From positions 97,738,863-97,802,862 of the forward strand of contig NC_079149.1 of assembly GCF_945859685.1 (NCBI RefSeq): a stretch of 64,000 bases of DNA, written 5' to 3'. The number at the start of each line of letters is the position of its first letter. The first letter of the stretch is position 1. The translations under genes were made by a program, and so were the position numbers. This DNA comes from Eupeodes corollae (Eukaryota > Arthropoda > Insecta > Diptera > Syrphidae). The notes beneath the pieces were generated by a model. It searched no databases. It saw only the letters and a program-made list of their open reading frames with translations, and was not told the DNA's origin. Below are positions 11,351-22,740 of the stretch, piece by piece.

Positions 11351-12009
11351 GCAAATTACTTATTTAAGTTTTGCAACCTATCCGTTTGTGACGTTTAGAT
11401 GTGTGTACATTTTTCAGCGCACAAATGGTCACAAATTTTTGTTATAATTTTGTATTAATAGAGAAGTGATTTCAGAGGTGTTTTGTCGAATTTCCAATCT
11501 CTTATGCATACAAAAATATCTTACGGAAGTTCCCAATAATATGTATTTGTATTTGCTCATAGATTCAATTTAAATTATACAATTTATCAACATCACTATC
11601 TGTACTATAATTAAACTAAAAATTCATCTTAAACTAACAATAAAAACATTAGTAAACAATTTGGAATCTATGTCAGACTCTTAAATAAGATGCCAAAATA
11701 TTCAAAGCGTAATTGCGTTGTAGGCATTTAAATTTTTCTTTACATACGACCTTTGATGCGGAAATGTCTCAGAAGAAAAATACACATACCTATCTACAAT
11801 ACGCAATAAGAAAATTTAAATATAAATTACTTTTGTTTAAAAGAAATACAACAGAGAGGAGAGTAAGAGTAAGTAAAATAAAAAAAAAATAACAAAAGAA
11901 AATGTTTAATCAGCAAATTGATACGTGATACAACTACACAGATCCGCACACTACACACTTCATCGACCATCAGAGCTGCTTGCTTATTGTAGGAAGATTG
12001 ATTATCATT
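11351..12009. other. AT-rich DNA, nothing recognised
   Basis: No gene, repeat array or transposon end was seen. The sequence is AT-rich with scattered A-runs. Confidence 0.5.
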
Positions 12010-12370
12010 TTGCTAAAAATAAAACAATAATAATAATTATTGACGGGATGGCATGCCTGGCAGTCGATGGCGGTGCTGGTTGCGTTGCTGGTGCCGGTGC
12101 CGGCTTTGGTGAATTGAACATGCTAAACGCCAGGCAGCGGATGGATGGCGTGGCGTGGCGGCAAATAATGCTGCTACTGCACCCCTTTAAGTCGTCTGGA
12201 ATTATCTCTTCCCCCAAACACCCCAATAGCAAAATTTGCAATTCTTATCGAAATGCCTTTTCGTGATGAAATTCAAGACATCATCATACATAACATGGAA
12301 CTGCGACGACAACGAAGACGCTGCCTGTGTTTATGCCTTTGTGTGGTGGACTTGAAGAGGAGCGAGGTGT
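12010..12370. other. GC-rich island, possible promoter or leader exon
   Basis: GC content rises sharply here within AT-rich surroundings, with GGTGCTGGT/GCCGGTGCCGG-like runs, GGCGTGGCGTGGCGG and later GACGACAACGAAGACG. A 113-codon open frame covers much of it but has a low-complexity Gly/Ala segment and no domain, so composition alone explains it. Such islands in flies often mark promoters, leader exons or conserved enhancers. No convincing TATA, initiator or splice site was identified. Confidence 0.3.
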
Positions 12371-13229
12371 ATAGTGGATCAATATAATACATAATTGTAA
12401 TTCGATCGACACAATCTCTCCCAAGCACAACAAATAGATAAAATTGTTTTACAAAAAATTATATTTTTTGATTAGAATTTTGATCACGGTGTTTAGTGTG
12501 GCAAGCGTTACAAATTCTCTGTCCTGATGATGGAGGAATTTTTATGTACAAATACGCATTTATCTATGAACCGTCCGATACGTCGTCGTAGTCGAAGTCG
12601 AAGTCGTAATTCCAGATGGTTTATTGTAATAAATTTACCTAATTGCCTACGAACATTTATTTTAAATTATTTCAAATTATCTTATAATTTCCCTTTGTTT
12701 GATATGTTTCTATTTACGCCTTCAGGAGAAGTCACTGATCACATTATCGTGTCGTGATATCTCGTCGATAGTAAGTAAATATACATACCTAATGGTATCT
12801 ATGATCTTGAAAATTCTCCTTCCAAAGGGTGAAAAAAATTCGGAATTTGCAATTCAGAAGGAAGTGGATGGAGGAATGCAATGTTCAATGTTAATGCCAT
12901 TTCTTTAATGAAAATTTGTTGATCTAAATTTTAATTAGACATTTTTTTGACGTTAGGCAAAAAAGACTGGAGTCAGAAACTGGTCACACAGACTCAAAAA
13001 GTTAAGACGTTAATAACACAACAAATATGAATTTTTGTGTCTCATTATCTAAATACTAAATTGATACGATATTAAGCAGTTGTTTAGGCTCAAGTCGTTA
13101 GTATTAAATGAAAAAGACTATAATAAGGCGGTTACACCAAACCAAAACCACTATTTTCTAATTTATGAGCATATTTCTTGGAGAAAATACTTCAATAGAA
13201 GAAAAGTGGACGAAATTCAAAAATAAAAA

Positions 13230-13870
13230 AAGCTAGTTATTCAGATTTTGAGGAATGTGTACAGCCTGTCCCTGAAAAAGGCGAATCATCCTCCCTCTCT
13301 AACTATCGTCCAATAGCACTCACGTCCTTATTTCCAAGGTCATAGAAACGCTGTTTAATTATCAGCTTAAAAAATATCTTGAAGAACGGAAGCTTCTTAA
13401 TGACCGGAAGTATGGCGTTCGTAGCAATAGGTCCACTGGTGATCTCATGGTTTATCTCACCGAACAGTGGAACAAATCTTTACGTCGTTTTGGAAAAAGT
13501 AAGATTATTGCACTTGATATTTCAAAGGCATTTGATAGAGTTTGTCATCAAGCTCTGCTTTCGAAAATGCGTGAATTTGGTATTGATGAATCCCTTCTTC
13601 GTTGGATTAGAAATTACCTTTCGGACCGTTCAATTCAAGTAGTATTGGACAAGTTCAAATCTGATATTCACAAAATAAACGCTGGTTTCCCAGGGTTCCG
13701 ACGCTTCTCCTTATTTTTATAAATGATCTTTTGTCTGAAACTTCTAACCCACTAAATTGTTTCGCAGATGACAGGACACTCAGCTTTCATATTCGTTTTT
13801 AGATTCTCATCCTTCTTCTTCGCTATTGTTCTACATATACTTTTATAAACAGTGTTCTGTCGAATTAGCC
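13230..13870 (+). pseudogene. LINE reverse transcriptase fragment (family B)
   Basis: The fragment starts abruptly and carries SNYRPIALTSL, a damaged fingers region, the intact catalytic motif IIALDISKAFDRVCHQAL, FGIDESLLRWIRNYLSDRSIQVVLD, INAGFP (normally INAGVPQGS) and CFADD. It belongs to the same family as the minus-strand copies at 19604-22740 and 34536-36740, sharing the FGIDESLLRWIRNYL signature. Frameshifts occur near 13350 and 13700. This copy retains the motif A that the 34.5-kb copy has lost. Confidence 0.85.
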
Positions 13871-14263
13871 AGTTGCATTCCCCCCTCAAACAAATCAGCC
13901 GTAAAACTCGTACTTCTAGGAAGGCATTTTGGTTGTCAGTAAAGAGATACAAAGTGCCAAATCCCTGTTTTCAGAAGCAGCCCCAAAGATGCACCTTTAT
14001 TCAATGTTTTGCGGTCCGCTGAACAAGCCTATTGGCGGAAGTTGACCAGGCTCGCGTGACGACAGAACGAGCTCATATAGAACATTCAACAGTAAAAATG
14101 ACATTTTCAAAATCTCTATCAATATTCTTATGCGCACAAGCGAGTCGCTTTGTCACATGTTTTTCAGTCAACAGAGGCTTCTTCATTGTGTTGCGCCATT
14201 TGAGATCGTGATTGTCTTTCAAAAGATCAATGACAACTGAGACTTTGTTGACAATGCATCAAG
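13871..14263. other. Flank of the 149-bp satellite, no gene recognised
   Basis: A mixed-composition segment between the LINE fragment and the tandem array. It contains short words shared with the array monomer (for example GGCTCGCG near 14050) but no clear full monomer, and may be a diverged array edge or part of a larger element that contains the array. Confidence 0.35.
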
Positions 14264-15856
14264 GACAAAGCTTCTCTCTTACGGCTCGCGAAGAAATTAG
14301 AGCGAAATCTTTCATAAACTGTCGGTAAGGTCGACCACGTTCTTACTTCACAGACTGTAGTCCAAAAGCTCTTTAACTAAATACTAATCAAGACAGTATT
14401 TCAGAAATGTAAGAAAAAGCTTCCCTCTATCGGCTCGCGAAGGAATTAGAACGAAATCTTTCATTAATTGTCGATAAAGTCGACCACGTTCTTACTTCAC
14501 AGACTGTAGCCCAAAAGCTCTTTAACTAAATAATAATCAATACAGTATTTCAGATACATAAGAAAATGCTTATCTCTATCGACTCGCGAAGGAATTAGAG
14601 CGAAATCTTTCATAACCTGTCGGTTAAGTCAACCACGCTCTTACTTGACAGACTGTAGCCCAAAAGCTCTTTAACTAAATACTAATCAATGTAGTATTCA
14701 GAAATACAAGAAAAAGCTTCTCTTTATAGGCTCGCGAAGGAATTAGAGCGAAATCTTTCATTAACTGTCGGTCAAGTCGACCACGCTCTTACTTCACAGA
14801 CTGTAGCCCAAAAGCTCTTTAACTAAATACTAATCAATACAGTATTTCATAAATATAAGAAAAAGCTTACCTCTATCGGTTCGCGAAGGAATTAGAGCGA
14901 AATCTTTCATTAACTGTCGGTAAAGTCGACCACGATCTTACTTCACAGACTGTAGCCCAAAAGCTCTTTAACTAAATACTAATCAATACAGTATTTCAGA
15001 AATATAAGAAAAAGCTTCCCTCTATCGGCTCGCGAAGGAATTAGAGCGAAATCTTTCATAAACTGTCGGCAAGGTCGACCACGCTCTTACTTCTTACTTT
15101 ACAGACTGTAGCCCAAAAGCTCTTTAACTAAATACTAATCAATACAGTATTTCAGAAATATAAGAAAAAGCTTTCCTCTATCGGCTCGCGAAGGAATTAG
15201 AGCGAAATCTTTCATAAACTGTCGGCAAGGTCGACCACGCTCTTACTTTACAGACTGTAGCCCAAAAGCTCTTTAACTAAATACTAATCAATACAGTATT
15301 TCAGAAATATAAGAAAAAGCTTCCGTTTATCGGCTCACAAAGGAATTAGAGCGAAATCTTTCATTAACTGTCGGTAAAGTCGACCACGATCTTACTTGAC
15401 AGACTGTAGCTAAAAAGCTCTTTAACTAAATACTAATCAATTCAGAAATATTAGAAAAAGCTTCCCTCTATCGGCGGGCGAATGAATTAGAGCGAAATCT
15501 TTCATTAACTGTCGGTAAAGTCGACCACGCTCTTACTTGACAGACTGTAGCTAAAAAGCTCTTTAACTAAATACTAATCAATTCAGAAATATTAGAAAAA
15601 GCTTCCCTCTATCGTCGGGCGAATGAATTAAAGCGAAATCTTTCATAAACTGTCGGTAAGGTCGACCACGCTCTTACTTGACAGACTGTAGCCCAAAAGC
15701 TCTTTAACTAAATACTAATCAATACAGTATTTCAGAAATAAAAGCTAACCTCTATCGGCTCGGAAAATCTTTTATTAACTGTCGGTAAGGTCGACCACGC
15801 TCTTACATCACATCTTAAATACTAATCAATACAGTATTTCAGAAATATAAGAAAAA
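14264..15856. repeat. 149-bp satellite array, about 11 copies
   Basis: Monomers share AAGCTT, a CTCTATCGGCTCGCGAAGGA core, TTAGAGCGAAATCTTTCAT, ACTGTCGG, GTCGACCACGCTCTTACTT, ACAGACTGTAGCCCAAAAGC and TCTTTAACTAAATACTAATC. The anchor AGCGAAATC falls at 14301, 14450, 14599, 14747, 14896, 15045, 15201, 15350, 15491 and 15632, giving steps of 149, 149, 148, 149, 149, 156, 149, 141 and 141. The last copies are shortened. Copies are highly alike, so homogenisation has been active. There is no coding potential. Confidence 0.95.
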
Positions 15857-17244
15857 CTATGTTTTTGAAACTATGAGTAAACAAAACTTCAACGCATTTT
15901 GCACTCTTCGTTAAGTTTTATCTTAAAACCTTAGTGCTCTTTTGTCAATTATTATAGCCAAAGTCTTTTAGAGATTTTTTAACTATTACCTCTCAGACTA
16001 TGATTTACACACTTAAGCTATTTTTAAACATTTCAAATTGAATTGAAAAGGTAACATGTTCCTTTTAATCAACAACAAAACAAAAATATAAAAAAAAAAA
16101 ACAATTGACAAAAGACGACACACAATCCTTTTGTTTAACAATAAAAAAACAATACAAAAAGTTAAAAAATAAACCTAACAAAAAACTTTTACTTTCATTG
16201 CGATTATTTTATGTGCCCTATGGTGCTATGGTGTTTCGTGGTGATGCGATGTGCGATGGTGTAAATTGTGTGTTGTGTCTGTCATTTACCCGTAAGTCCA
16301 CACGATTGCAATGTAACCTTGCCTTTATGTCCCTTGTCTAAGTCCATCGTCACTTCTCGTTTTCGTCTTCGTTGTCGTTGTAGTTTTCATTTTCGTTTTC
16401 TTCGTTGAGTGCATCTTTTTATTTGTTTTATTTGATGGGACAAAGCCAACACTCACAATACTCGTATTTATGTCTTTCTAAATGTAGTAAATAGCGAAGT
16501 ACCCTATTAGATAGGACGGCTAGCTGCGACGACGACGTCGGGTTAATGCACTTTAATTGCTTGAATGTCAATAAATTGAACAACTATTGGCTTACAGATA
16601 GTTTAGTTGTAAACGACGCCACGCTACGCAAGTAAAATGAAGTATAAATATTGTATTATGGGGGTGATTGTAAAATATGACAATTTTGTTATTGAACGAC
16701 ATAAAATAATGTGTTTTTTGTGAGTAAATGCGTAGAAAAGGGGTATTGTATCTATTTATACCTACATAAGTATCTTTAGAGTGCACTCATGTAAATGCAC
16801 ATTAACTAAATACCGAGTGTATATTAGGTACATAATTGTGAAAGATACGGGATAATTACTTTCGATTTATGATTATTGAAAGGGTAAACATGCGGACAAC
16901 CCTCTTCTTGATTAAATAATTTAGTGCTATGATGATGACCCTAGAGATCGTACGTCACTCGTATATTGGCTTTGATTATTACAAAATCACTTAGAAAGGT
17001 CGATGACTTATTATGTTAACAAGGTGCATACATATATCAGAGACTTCTCTCTGTCTACTGTAAAATCAATTTGGGAGGAATAATTTCTGTCGGATTTTTC
17101 AAAGAAGTCTTTTGATATTTTTTTTTGATAAAAGCGATTAGAACATTTAGCTCTTGGCACTGACACTTGATTAGTAGACGAAACAGTGTGATGTTTGAAT
17201 AGAAGTTTTGGTGGAAATGAATCACCTATACGAAAGTTAACGAG
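15857..17244. other. AT-rich DNA with a GT/GATG-rich patch
   Basis: No gene is recognised. From 16200 to 16560 the sequence is richer in GC, with repeated GATGCGATGTGCGATG-like words, then CGTTTTCGTCTTCGTTGTCG and a GACGACGACGTCG run near 16524. This is similar in flavour to fly leader exons or regulatory DNA but carries no assignable signal. Confidence 0.4.
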
Positions 17245-17280
17245 ACTGGTATGCTTCGGACAACTGGTATGCTTCGGACA
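17245..17280. repeat. Exact 18-bp tandem duplication
   Basis: ACTGGTATGCTTCGGACA is present twice in perfect head-to-tail order (17245-17262 and 17263-17280). This is a recent small duplication, probably by replication slippage. Confidence 0.95.
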
Positions 17281-17309
17281 ACAGCGCTCATGGTCTCCGT
17301 TGCCAAATT

Positions 17310-17666
17310 GTGGTAGCTGACGAGAATGTGACTTTTGAAGCTGAGAGTGTTAGACTTAATTCAGGAATATTAACCAGACATCACCGATCTGATCTATACA
17401 GCTTAATATTTCGTACCCCAGTTCATTTGCTTTTAAGGTCAAATTGTTTTATCAATAGAAGGCACACACCATCAGCTTCATTATCGCTTCTTCAAACTTC
17501 TAGGCGGCTACATGACCAATCTAAATTGCACCATCTGAGTCTCGGAAAACCGACATTTCATTGTCGAAAAGACAATGCATTCACACTTAGTAACAATTTT
17601 GTGGGAATTCTGGAATGTGTCGAATATAAGGCTCGCTCAACGGTGTGCGTTACAGAGCAATGGTAA
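17310..17666 (+). other. Unrecognised 118-codon open frame
   Basis: The translation (MVADENVTFEAESVRLNSGI...) has no domain that I recognise. The phrase DLYSLIFRTPVHLLLRSN is only loosely reminiscent of LINE C-terminal regions. It lies just beyond the 3' end of a minus-strand LINE. It could be a transposon relic or a chance frame; I cannot tell. Confidence 0.2.
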
Positions 17667-17869
17667 AAGGCTTTATTTAATGAAAGATATTGATTTAAAC
17701 GACCTCTGGTTTTGCAGAGTAGCTAACCTTCTATACAGCCGATGTTTTTTTTATATAAAGCGCACAATCAAGGGCAATTTTTGATACCCTTATTATACCA
17801 AGGCATTCGAAAAGAGTGATAGAGAGGGTTTGAAAGGAGCGGGAGTGAATATTTGTATTTGTTTGTATT

Positions 17870-19600
17870 TATTTATTTCAAAATCGCTTACAAAGTAGGG
17901 CATAAGTCTTATAAAGTTTTGCAGCCCTTAAATTTATTTGTTTAAATAAAATTTGAATTTTAAATGAAAAAAGACAGGTTCTAGAAGGTTTGGAAGTTTA
18001 GTAAACTGTCAAGACTACAGCCTGATATACGTTGTGCGAATTCGATATGTGGTCATACCGTCGCAGATTATAGACGTAGCGCGTAATGTTATTATATGCA
18101 ACATTTAATTTGCGGCTAGTGGCAGAGTCCAAGTTGCACAAAACTTTACATGCATAAAACATAACAGGTAGTAAAAGAGTTTTGGCAAGTAGCAATTTAG
18201 TTTTAGTAGGGATGAAACTTCGAGTGAACTGAAGAGCATGAAGACTGCCATAGACTTTTCCAATGGCACTATTAAGGTGTTGGTTCCATGTAAGGGTACG
18301 ATTGAAAATTATCCCTAAATTTGTGGCAGTACTGACATTGTCAATGACTTCGTCTTAAAGCTTTAAGAGATTTAGGAACGAAAAATCAAAATTTTTGCGA
18401 TGGATGAGAAGAGCTGCTGATTTGAGAGGATTTCAACAAAGATGGTTCTTTTTGGACCAGCTCCTCATTCATTAAATCAACGGCATCATTGCTACAAAGA
18501 GTCGACTTATAAAGCGCTGTACATCATAAGCATAAAGATGAATCAGACAATTTTTAACAACATGTGGAAGCTCGTTTACTTATAGTGAGAATAATATTGG
18601 TCCGAGGATAGATCCTTGAGGCACTCCAGCCAAGACATTGAGAAAGGAAGAAGAACGTTCACTTGTGACCACGCATTGCTGTCTTCAGCTAAGATACGAA
18701 TGAACAAGCTTACAGGATTCTAAGTAAAAACCAAAACTTCTACGCAGCTTTTTACACAGAATTGGTTGGCTAACAGTATCAAAGGCCTTTGGAAAGTCTA
18801 AAAGCGTCAGCAGTTTTATATAATCATTGTCCATTGCGATTCTTATATTATCAGTCACGAAAAGTAAGGCTGATTTGCAGCTGCGCTTTGGACGAAAACC
18901 AGATTGCCAGGAACGTATAAGGTTGTAGATTAGGTATTGTTGTATCTGCTTCAAAATAGTCTTTTTGAACAGCTTTATAAGAAAGGGAAGAATAACAATA
19001 GGCCGATATTCTGTAGCAGTGACTGTTTGCTTTTTAGGGACAGGAATAATTTTGGCCTTCTTCCATTATAATGGAATTAGTATACTATGAAATAAATGAT
19101 TAATATAGCGAAGGAAATGTGGTAGTAACAGTTTAACGAGCTTAGGTTTCATTTAATGCAGGCCTGTAGCGTTTGATTCGATCGATAATATTGCCTTAAC
19201 AATATCTTCCTCTTGTATTCCAATAAAGTTGAAGTAGCTGTTTATACCAGTTAATTCCTCTTCAATAAAAGAATCAATAGCTGAAGTTACATCCAGGGAT
19301 AGAGGTGCCAATTTCCCGCAATTTATTCCATAACATTTTGCCAGATGTAGAATTTCCAAGTTTGTGTTTGTAGTAAATTATTTTTGCCGTTCTGATTATT
19401 ACGACAACTTGATTGCGAAGTCTGCAATTTGTGGCATTCCTCCAGCTTGTATCGCCTAGATTGACTGTAGGTGGAAACCCGACGTGCCATCGCAGCAGTG
19501 ATGTCACTATTCAGCCAAGATGCAGCTTCAGGTTTAACTACACGGATCTTTAAAGGAACATGCTGAACGTAATAACTGAAAACGACGGAATGGAGTAAAT
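17870..19600 (-). mobile_element. Decayed Jockey-type LINE (family A)
   Basis: On the minus strand the order is an endonuclease-RT linker (19153-19600; PLKIRVVKPEAASWLNSDI and an INSYFNFIGIQEEDIVKAIL segment), RT fingers and palm (18685-18954; SGFRPKRSCKSALLFVTDNI and LLDFPKAFDTVSQPIL), VPQGS-like sequence near 18620, an active site read as YAYDVQ instead of YADDVQ near 18520, and a thumb region (17998-18195; LLLAKTLLLPVMFYACKVL). A T-rich 3' end lies near 17870. The 5' end is truncated at the boundary with the next LINE. Multiple stops and frameshifts make it inactive. Confidence 0.82.
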
Positions 19601-19603
19601 CAT

Positions 19604-20612
19604 TCCACATTCATGTAGTACGGTTAAAGAACGAATCTCTGTACTTGACAGTACGACCGAAGTTGGGCTCGAGAGTATACTGATGATTATTTAGGTTGAA
19701 TAGTTTTCGTTGAGGAATGCAGCTGGATATTTCACTAGAGTAAATCAGTTAAAAAAAGAGGTTGAGACAAGTAACATTACGACGGTTTTCAAGCAACGTA
19801 AATGATTCAAAGATGATATCTTCCACAATCAATTTTAATGCTCTACGTTCAAGAGACTTAAGTAAGTTGCAGGAGCACGCGTCCAGAGACTGTGATTATA
19901 CTCAAGCTTTGGACGTAAATAAGCCATATTGATTCTTATAGATAACAGGCAGATCAGAGGGGAAGATAGACTTCTTGCATTGCCTTAAGACACTAAAACA
20001 TCTATCTATGTGATCCAGCCACATGATGTGATTGGAGATAAACATGCAGAGAATTTTTAGGCATTCAGTCCACTTGATGAAAAAACTACTAATTCGACAT
20101 GATTTTTAATTTCTCATTTAGCAATGCTGTCCAGGTCAGAATTTCTTGAGCTTATCATACTTTTCCGTTTAAAATACACATCCGAAGAGCAGAATTCTGA
20201 ATCTTAAAACGAATATGAAAGGCTAAGGGTACTAACGTCGGCAAAGTAGATAGTGAATTAAAAGTTTCAGACAGGAAATCATTAATAAAAAGAGTATAGG
20301 ATACAGAACAGAGCCCAGAGGCACACCAGCATTTATTTTATGTTTATCCAATGCTACTTGTATTGAAAGCAATTTCTGATCCGATCAATGGCAAGTATTT
20401 TTAATAAAAGAGCCTGATGCTAAACTCTATTAAATGCTTTTGAAATATCAAGTACAATAATCTTACTTCCTCCAAAACGATGTAAAGATTTGATTCACTG
20501 CTCGGTGTGATGAACCATGAAATCTTTAATGGACCTATTGCTTCGAAAGCCGTTCTGCCGATCATTAAGAAGCCTTCAGTCTTCGAGATATTTCTTTAAG
20601 CCAATTAATCAG
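19604..20612 (-). mobile_element. LINE family B copy, 3' part (split by RTE insertion)
   Basis: Nucleotide similarity to 34715-35715 is clear, e.g. the shared minus-strand equivalent of GAATCTCTGTACTTGACAGT near 19635. Translation gives remnants of AGVPQGSVL, read here as AGVPLGSVLYP, and an active-site region read as FADV. The copy is older than that at 34.5 kb. It ends at 20612, inside the RT fingers region, where an RTE element has inserted; it resumes at 22538. Confidence 0.85.
20603..20612. repeat. Target-site duplication of RTE insertion, left
   Basis: AATTAATCAG here is repeated at 22528-22537. The uninterrupted homologue at about 35720-35732 has the same bases once within AAATTAATCAGCG, confirming that this is the empty site. 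Confidence 0.92.
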
Positions 20613-22440
20613 TCACGCAAAGCGGCGCTGCATAAAAGAACGAGAGCTGCTCGTGAGCTCTATGAGCAGAAGAGGCGAGAGGAACGCCGACTTCTCAGAA
20701 GGAAAAAGAGAAGGCATGAGAAGCGTGCGTCCGAAGATGTTGAGAGGTATAAAAGCAGGAATGAGGTTCGAAAGTTTTATTAACAAATAAAACGAAATTC
20801 ACAGGTACATAAACCTAGAACCGAAGGCTGCAAAGACGAAAGTGGAAACATCATAGTGGAACCGCAGTCAATGCTGAGGATATAGAAGGACCACTTCTGC
20901 AGACTGTATAACGGCGATGAAGAACTGAATTCCGCTGTCAGGCAGGATGACCGATTCGATATAGACGACGAAAGCCAACAATCCCGTCCTCCCGACTTAG
21001 ACGAAGTAAAGATTGCCATATCTAAGTTGAAGTCTAATAAAGCCGCTGGAGCAGATGGCTTGAATGCCGAGCTCTTTAAAGCAGCTGGGGATAAGCTGGT
21101 TAGGAGCATGCACCAACTTATCTGTAAGATATGGTCGGAAGAAAACATGCCCGATGAATGGAACCTCAGTATTGTTTGCCCGATCCTGAAAAAAGGAAAC
21201 CCTCTAAACTGCACCAACTATAGAGGAATAAGTCCACTTAACATCGCCTATAAAATCTTCTCTGCCGTAATATGTGAACGTCGAAAGCCCATCGTCAACA
21301 AACTGATAGGTCCTTATCAGTGTGGTTTTAGACCAGGAAAGTCCACAGTTGTTCAAATATTCACATTACGGCAGATCCTGGAAAAAACTCAAGAACACCA
21401 AATCGACACCCACTATCTTTTCATCGATTTCAAGGCCGCATATGACAGCATCTACAGGGACGAGCTGTATAGAGCCATGTCTAGTTTTGGCATCCCTGCC
21501 AAACTCATCCGTTTGTGCAGGATGACCATGGAGAATTCACGCTGCTTCATAAAGGTTGGAAAAAACTTAACAGAACCATTTGATGTCAAAAAAGGCTTTA
21601 GACAAGGTGATGCGCTGTCATGCGATTTTTTTTAACATCGTGATTAAAAGAATAGTGCAGAGCTCACACGTCAACACTAGGGGCACTATCTTTCAAAAGT
21701 CTGTCCAATTACTGGCATATGCTGATGACATTGACATAATCGAAAGAACTGAGCGTGATGTCAATGGGGCTTTTGTGAGTATTGAGGCAGAGGCGGCAAA
21801 AATCGGTTTAACGGTTAATGAGGGCAAAACAAAGTACATGCTGTCGTCAAGAAAGGACATACAACACCGACGTTTTGGTCAAAACGTCACAATCGACAGA
21901 CGTAACTTTGAGGTAGTCAAGGACTACGTCTACCTAGGCTCCGCTGTCAACGCAGAAAACAACACCAGCGCTGAGATCAAACGCAAAATAACTCTTGCTA
22001 ACCGCTGTTTCTTTGGAATAAGAAAGCAATTGAGTGGTAAAGTCCTCTCTCGAGGGACCAAAGTGTTGCTATATAAGACCCTTATCATCCCCGTCCTGCT
22101 ATACGGTGCAGAAGCATGGACCATGACAAAAGCGGATGAAAGCACCTTGGGTCGCTTCGAGAGAAAAGTTCTTCGTGTGATCTACCGTCCCGTATGCATC
22201 GAAGGGGAGTGGATTAGAATATGGAACTACGAGCTGTACAGCGACGTAGACTTAGCCAGAAGGGTAAAAGACTAAGACGGCTGGGTCACATAGAGCGCAT
22301 GGAAACCAATGCTCCGGCCGGAAAGTCTTCGAATCCGCACCCACAGGACAGCGCAGTAGAGGAAGACCGCGGATCAGGTGGCGCGCACAAGTGGAAGGTG
22401 ACCTCACCCAACTTGGAGCGCGAAACTGGAGACATCTAGC
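20613..22440 (+). pseudogene. RTE reverse transcriptase, frameshifted
   Basis: After a charged helix (KKRRHEKRASEDVERYKSR) come two in-frame stops near 20780 and 20883. The RT follows: SNKAAGADGLNAELFKAAG, NYRGISPLNIAYKIFSAVI, GPYQCGFRPGKST, the motif A line YLFIDFKAAYDSIYRDEL, KKGFRQGDALSCDFF, then LAYADDIDIIERTERDV with the YADD active site. A frameshift in a T-run near 21630 separates motif B from motif C. GKTKYMLSSRK, YVYLGSAVN, IPVLLYGAEAWTMTKAD and LRRLGHIERM follow, with another frameshift near 22265. Catalytic aspartates are intact. Confidence 0.92.
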
Positions 22441-22527
22441 TAGGGACCGAGCTACATGGAGAAGTTTGTTAGGTGAGGCCCTAGTTCACACAGGACTGTA
22501 GCGCCACCTTAAGTAAGTAAGTAAGAT
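20613..22527 (+). mobile_element. RTE-clade LINE, 5'-truncated, nested in LINE B
   Basis: The element begins within the region upstream of RT, runs through the whole RT and C-terminal region, and ends in GCGCCACCTTAAGTAAGTAAG, a TAAG-repeat tail typical of RTE elements. It is bounded by 10-bp duplications. The 1.9-kb copy is well preserved apart from a few stops and frameshifts, so it is much younger than its host LINE. Its last 35 bases closely resemble the 3' end of the SINEs at 44855 and 62380. Confidence 0.93.
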
Positions 22528-22537
22528 AATTAATCAG
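22528..22537. repeat. Target-site duplication of RTE insertion, right
   Basis: Second copy of AATTAATCAG, directly after the TAAG tail and directly before LINE B sequence resumes (CGTTTCTATGATCTTGAAAA). Identical to 20603-20612. Confidence 0.92.
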
Positions 22538-22740
22538 CGTTTCTATGATCTTGAAAAGAAAGAACATAAGTGTGATCGGTCGATAATTCGAGGGGAACAG
22601 TTCGATAGAATACCTCCTCAGAAAAATAGCGGATATACCATCCAAGCCACTGAATTCATGTGTGTTAAGATCTCTTTTACGACTCTAGCTACTAGAGCAC
22701 TAGGACTAATAATGCATAGCAGAGTTCATAACAAATAAGG
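22538..22740 (-). mobile_element. LINE family B copy, 5' part (resumes after RTE)
   Basis: The sequence resumes homology with about 35730-35960 of the better preserved copy (GTGATCGGTCGATAATTCGAGG-type words and a TCTTTTACGACTCTAGCTACTAGAGCAC region). Similarity fades by about 22740. With 19604-20612 this reconstructs a single LINE B insertion of roughly 1.2 kb before the RTE arrived. Confidence 0.8.

Noticed and set aside
11925..12266. A 113-codon gene with a Gly/Ala-rich segment
   Set aside because: The open frame is explained by GC-rich low-complexity sequence; no recognisable motif.
14264..15856. CRISPR-like array
   Set aside because: The whole 149-bp unit repeats with no variable spacers, and the context is a eukaryotic genome; it is a satellite.
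20517..20612. Plus-strand start of the RTE protein before 20613
   Set aside because: These bases belong to the antisense of LINE B and the target duplication; the RTE begins at 20613.
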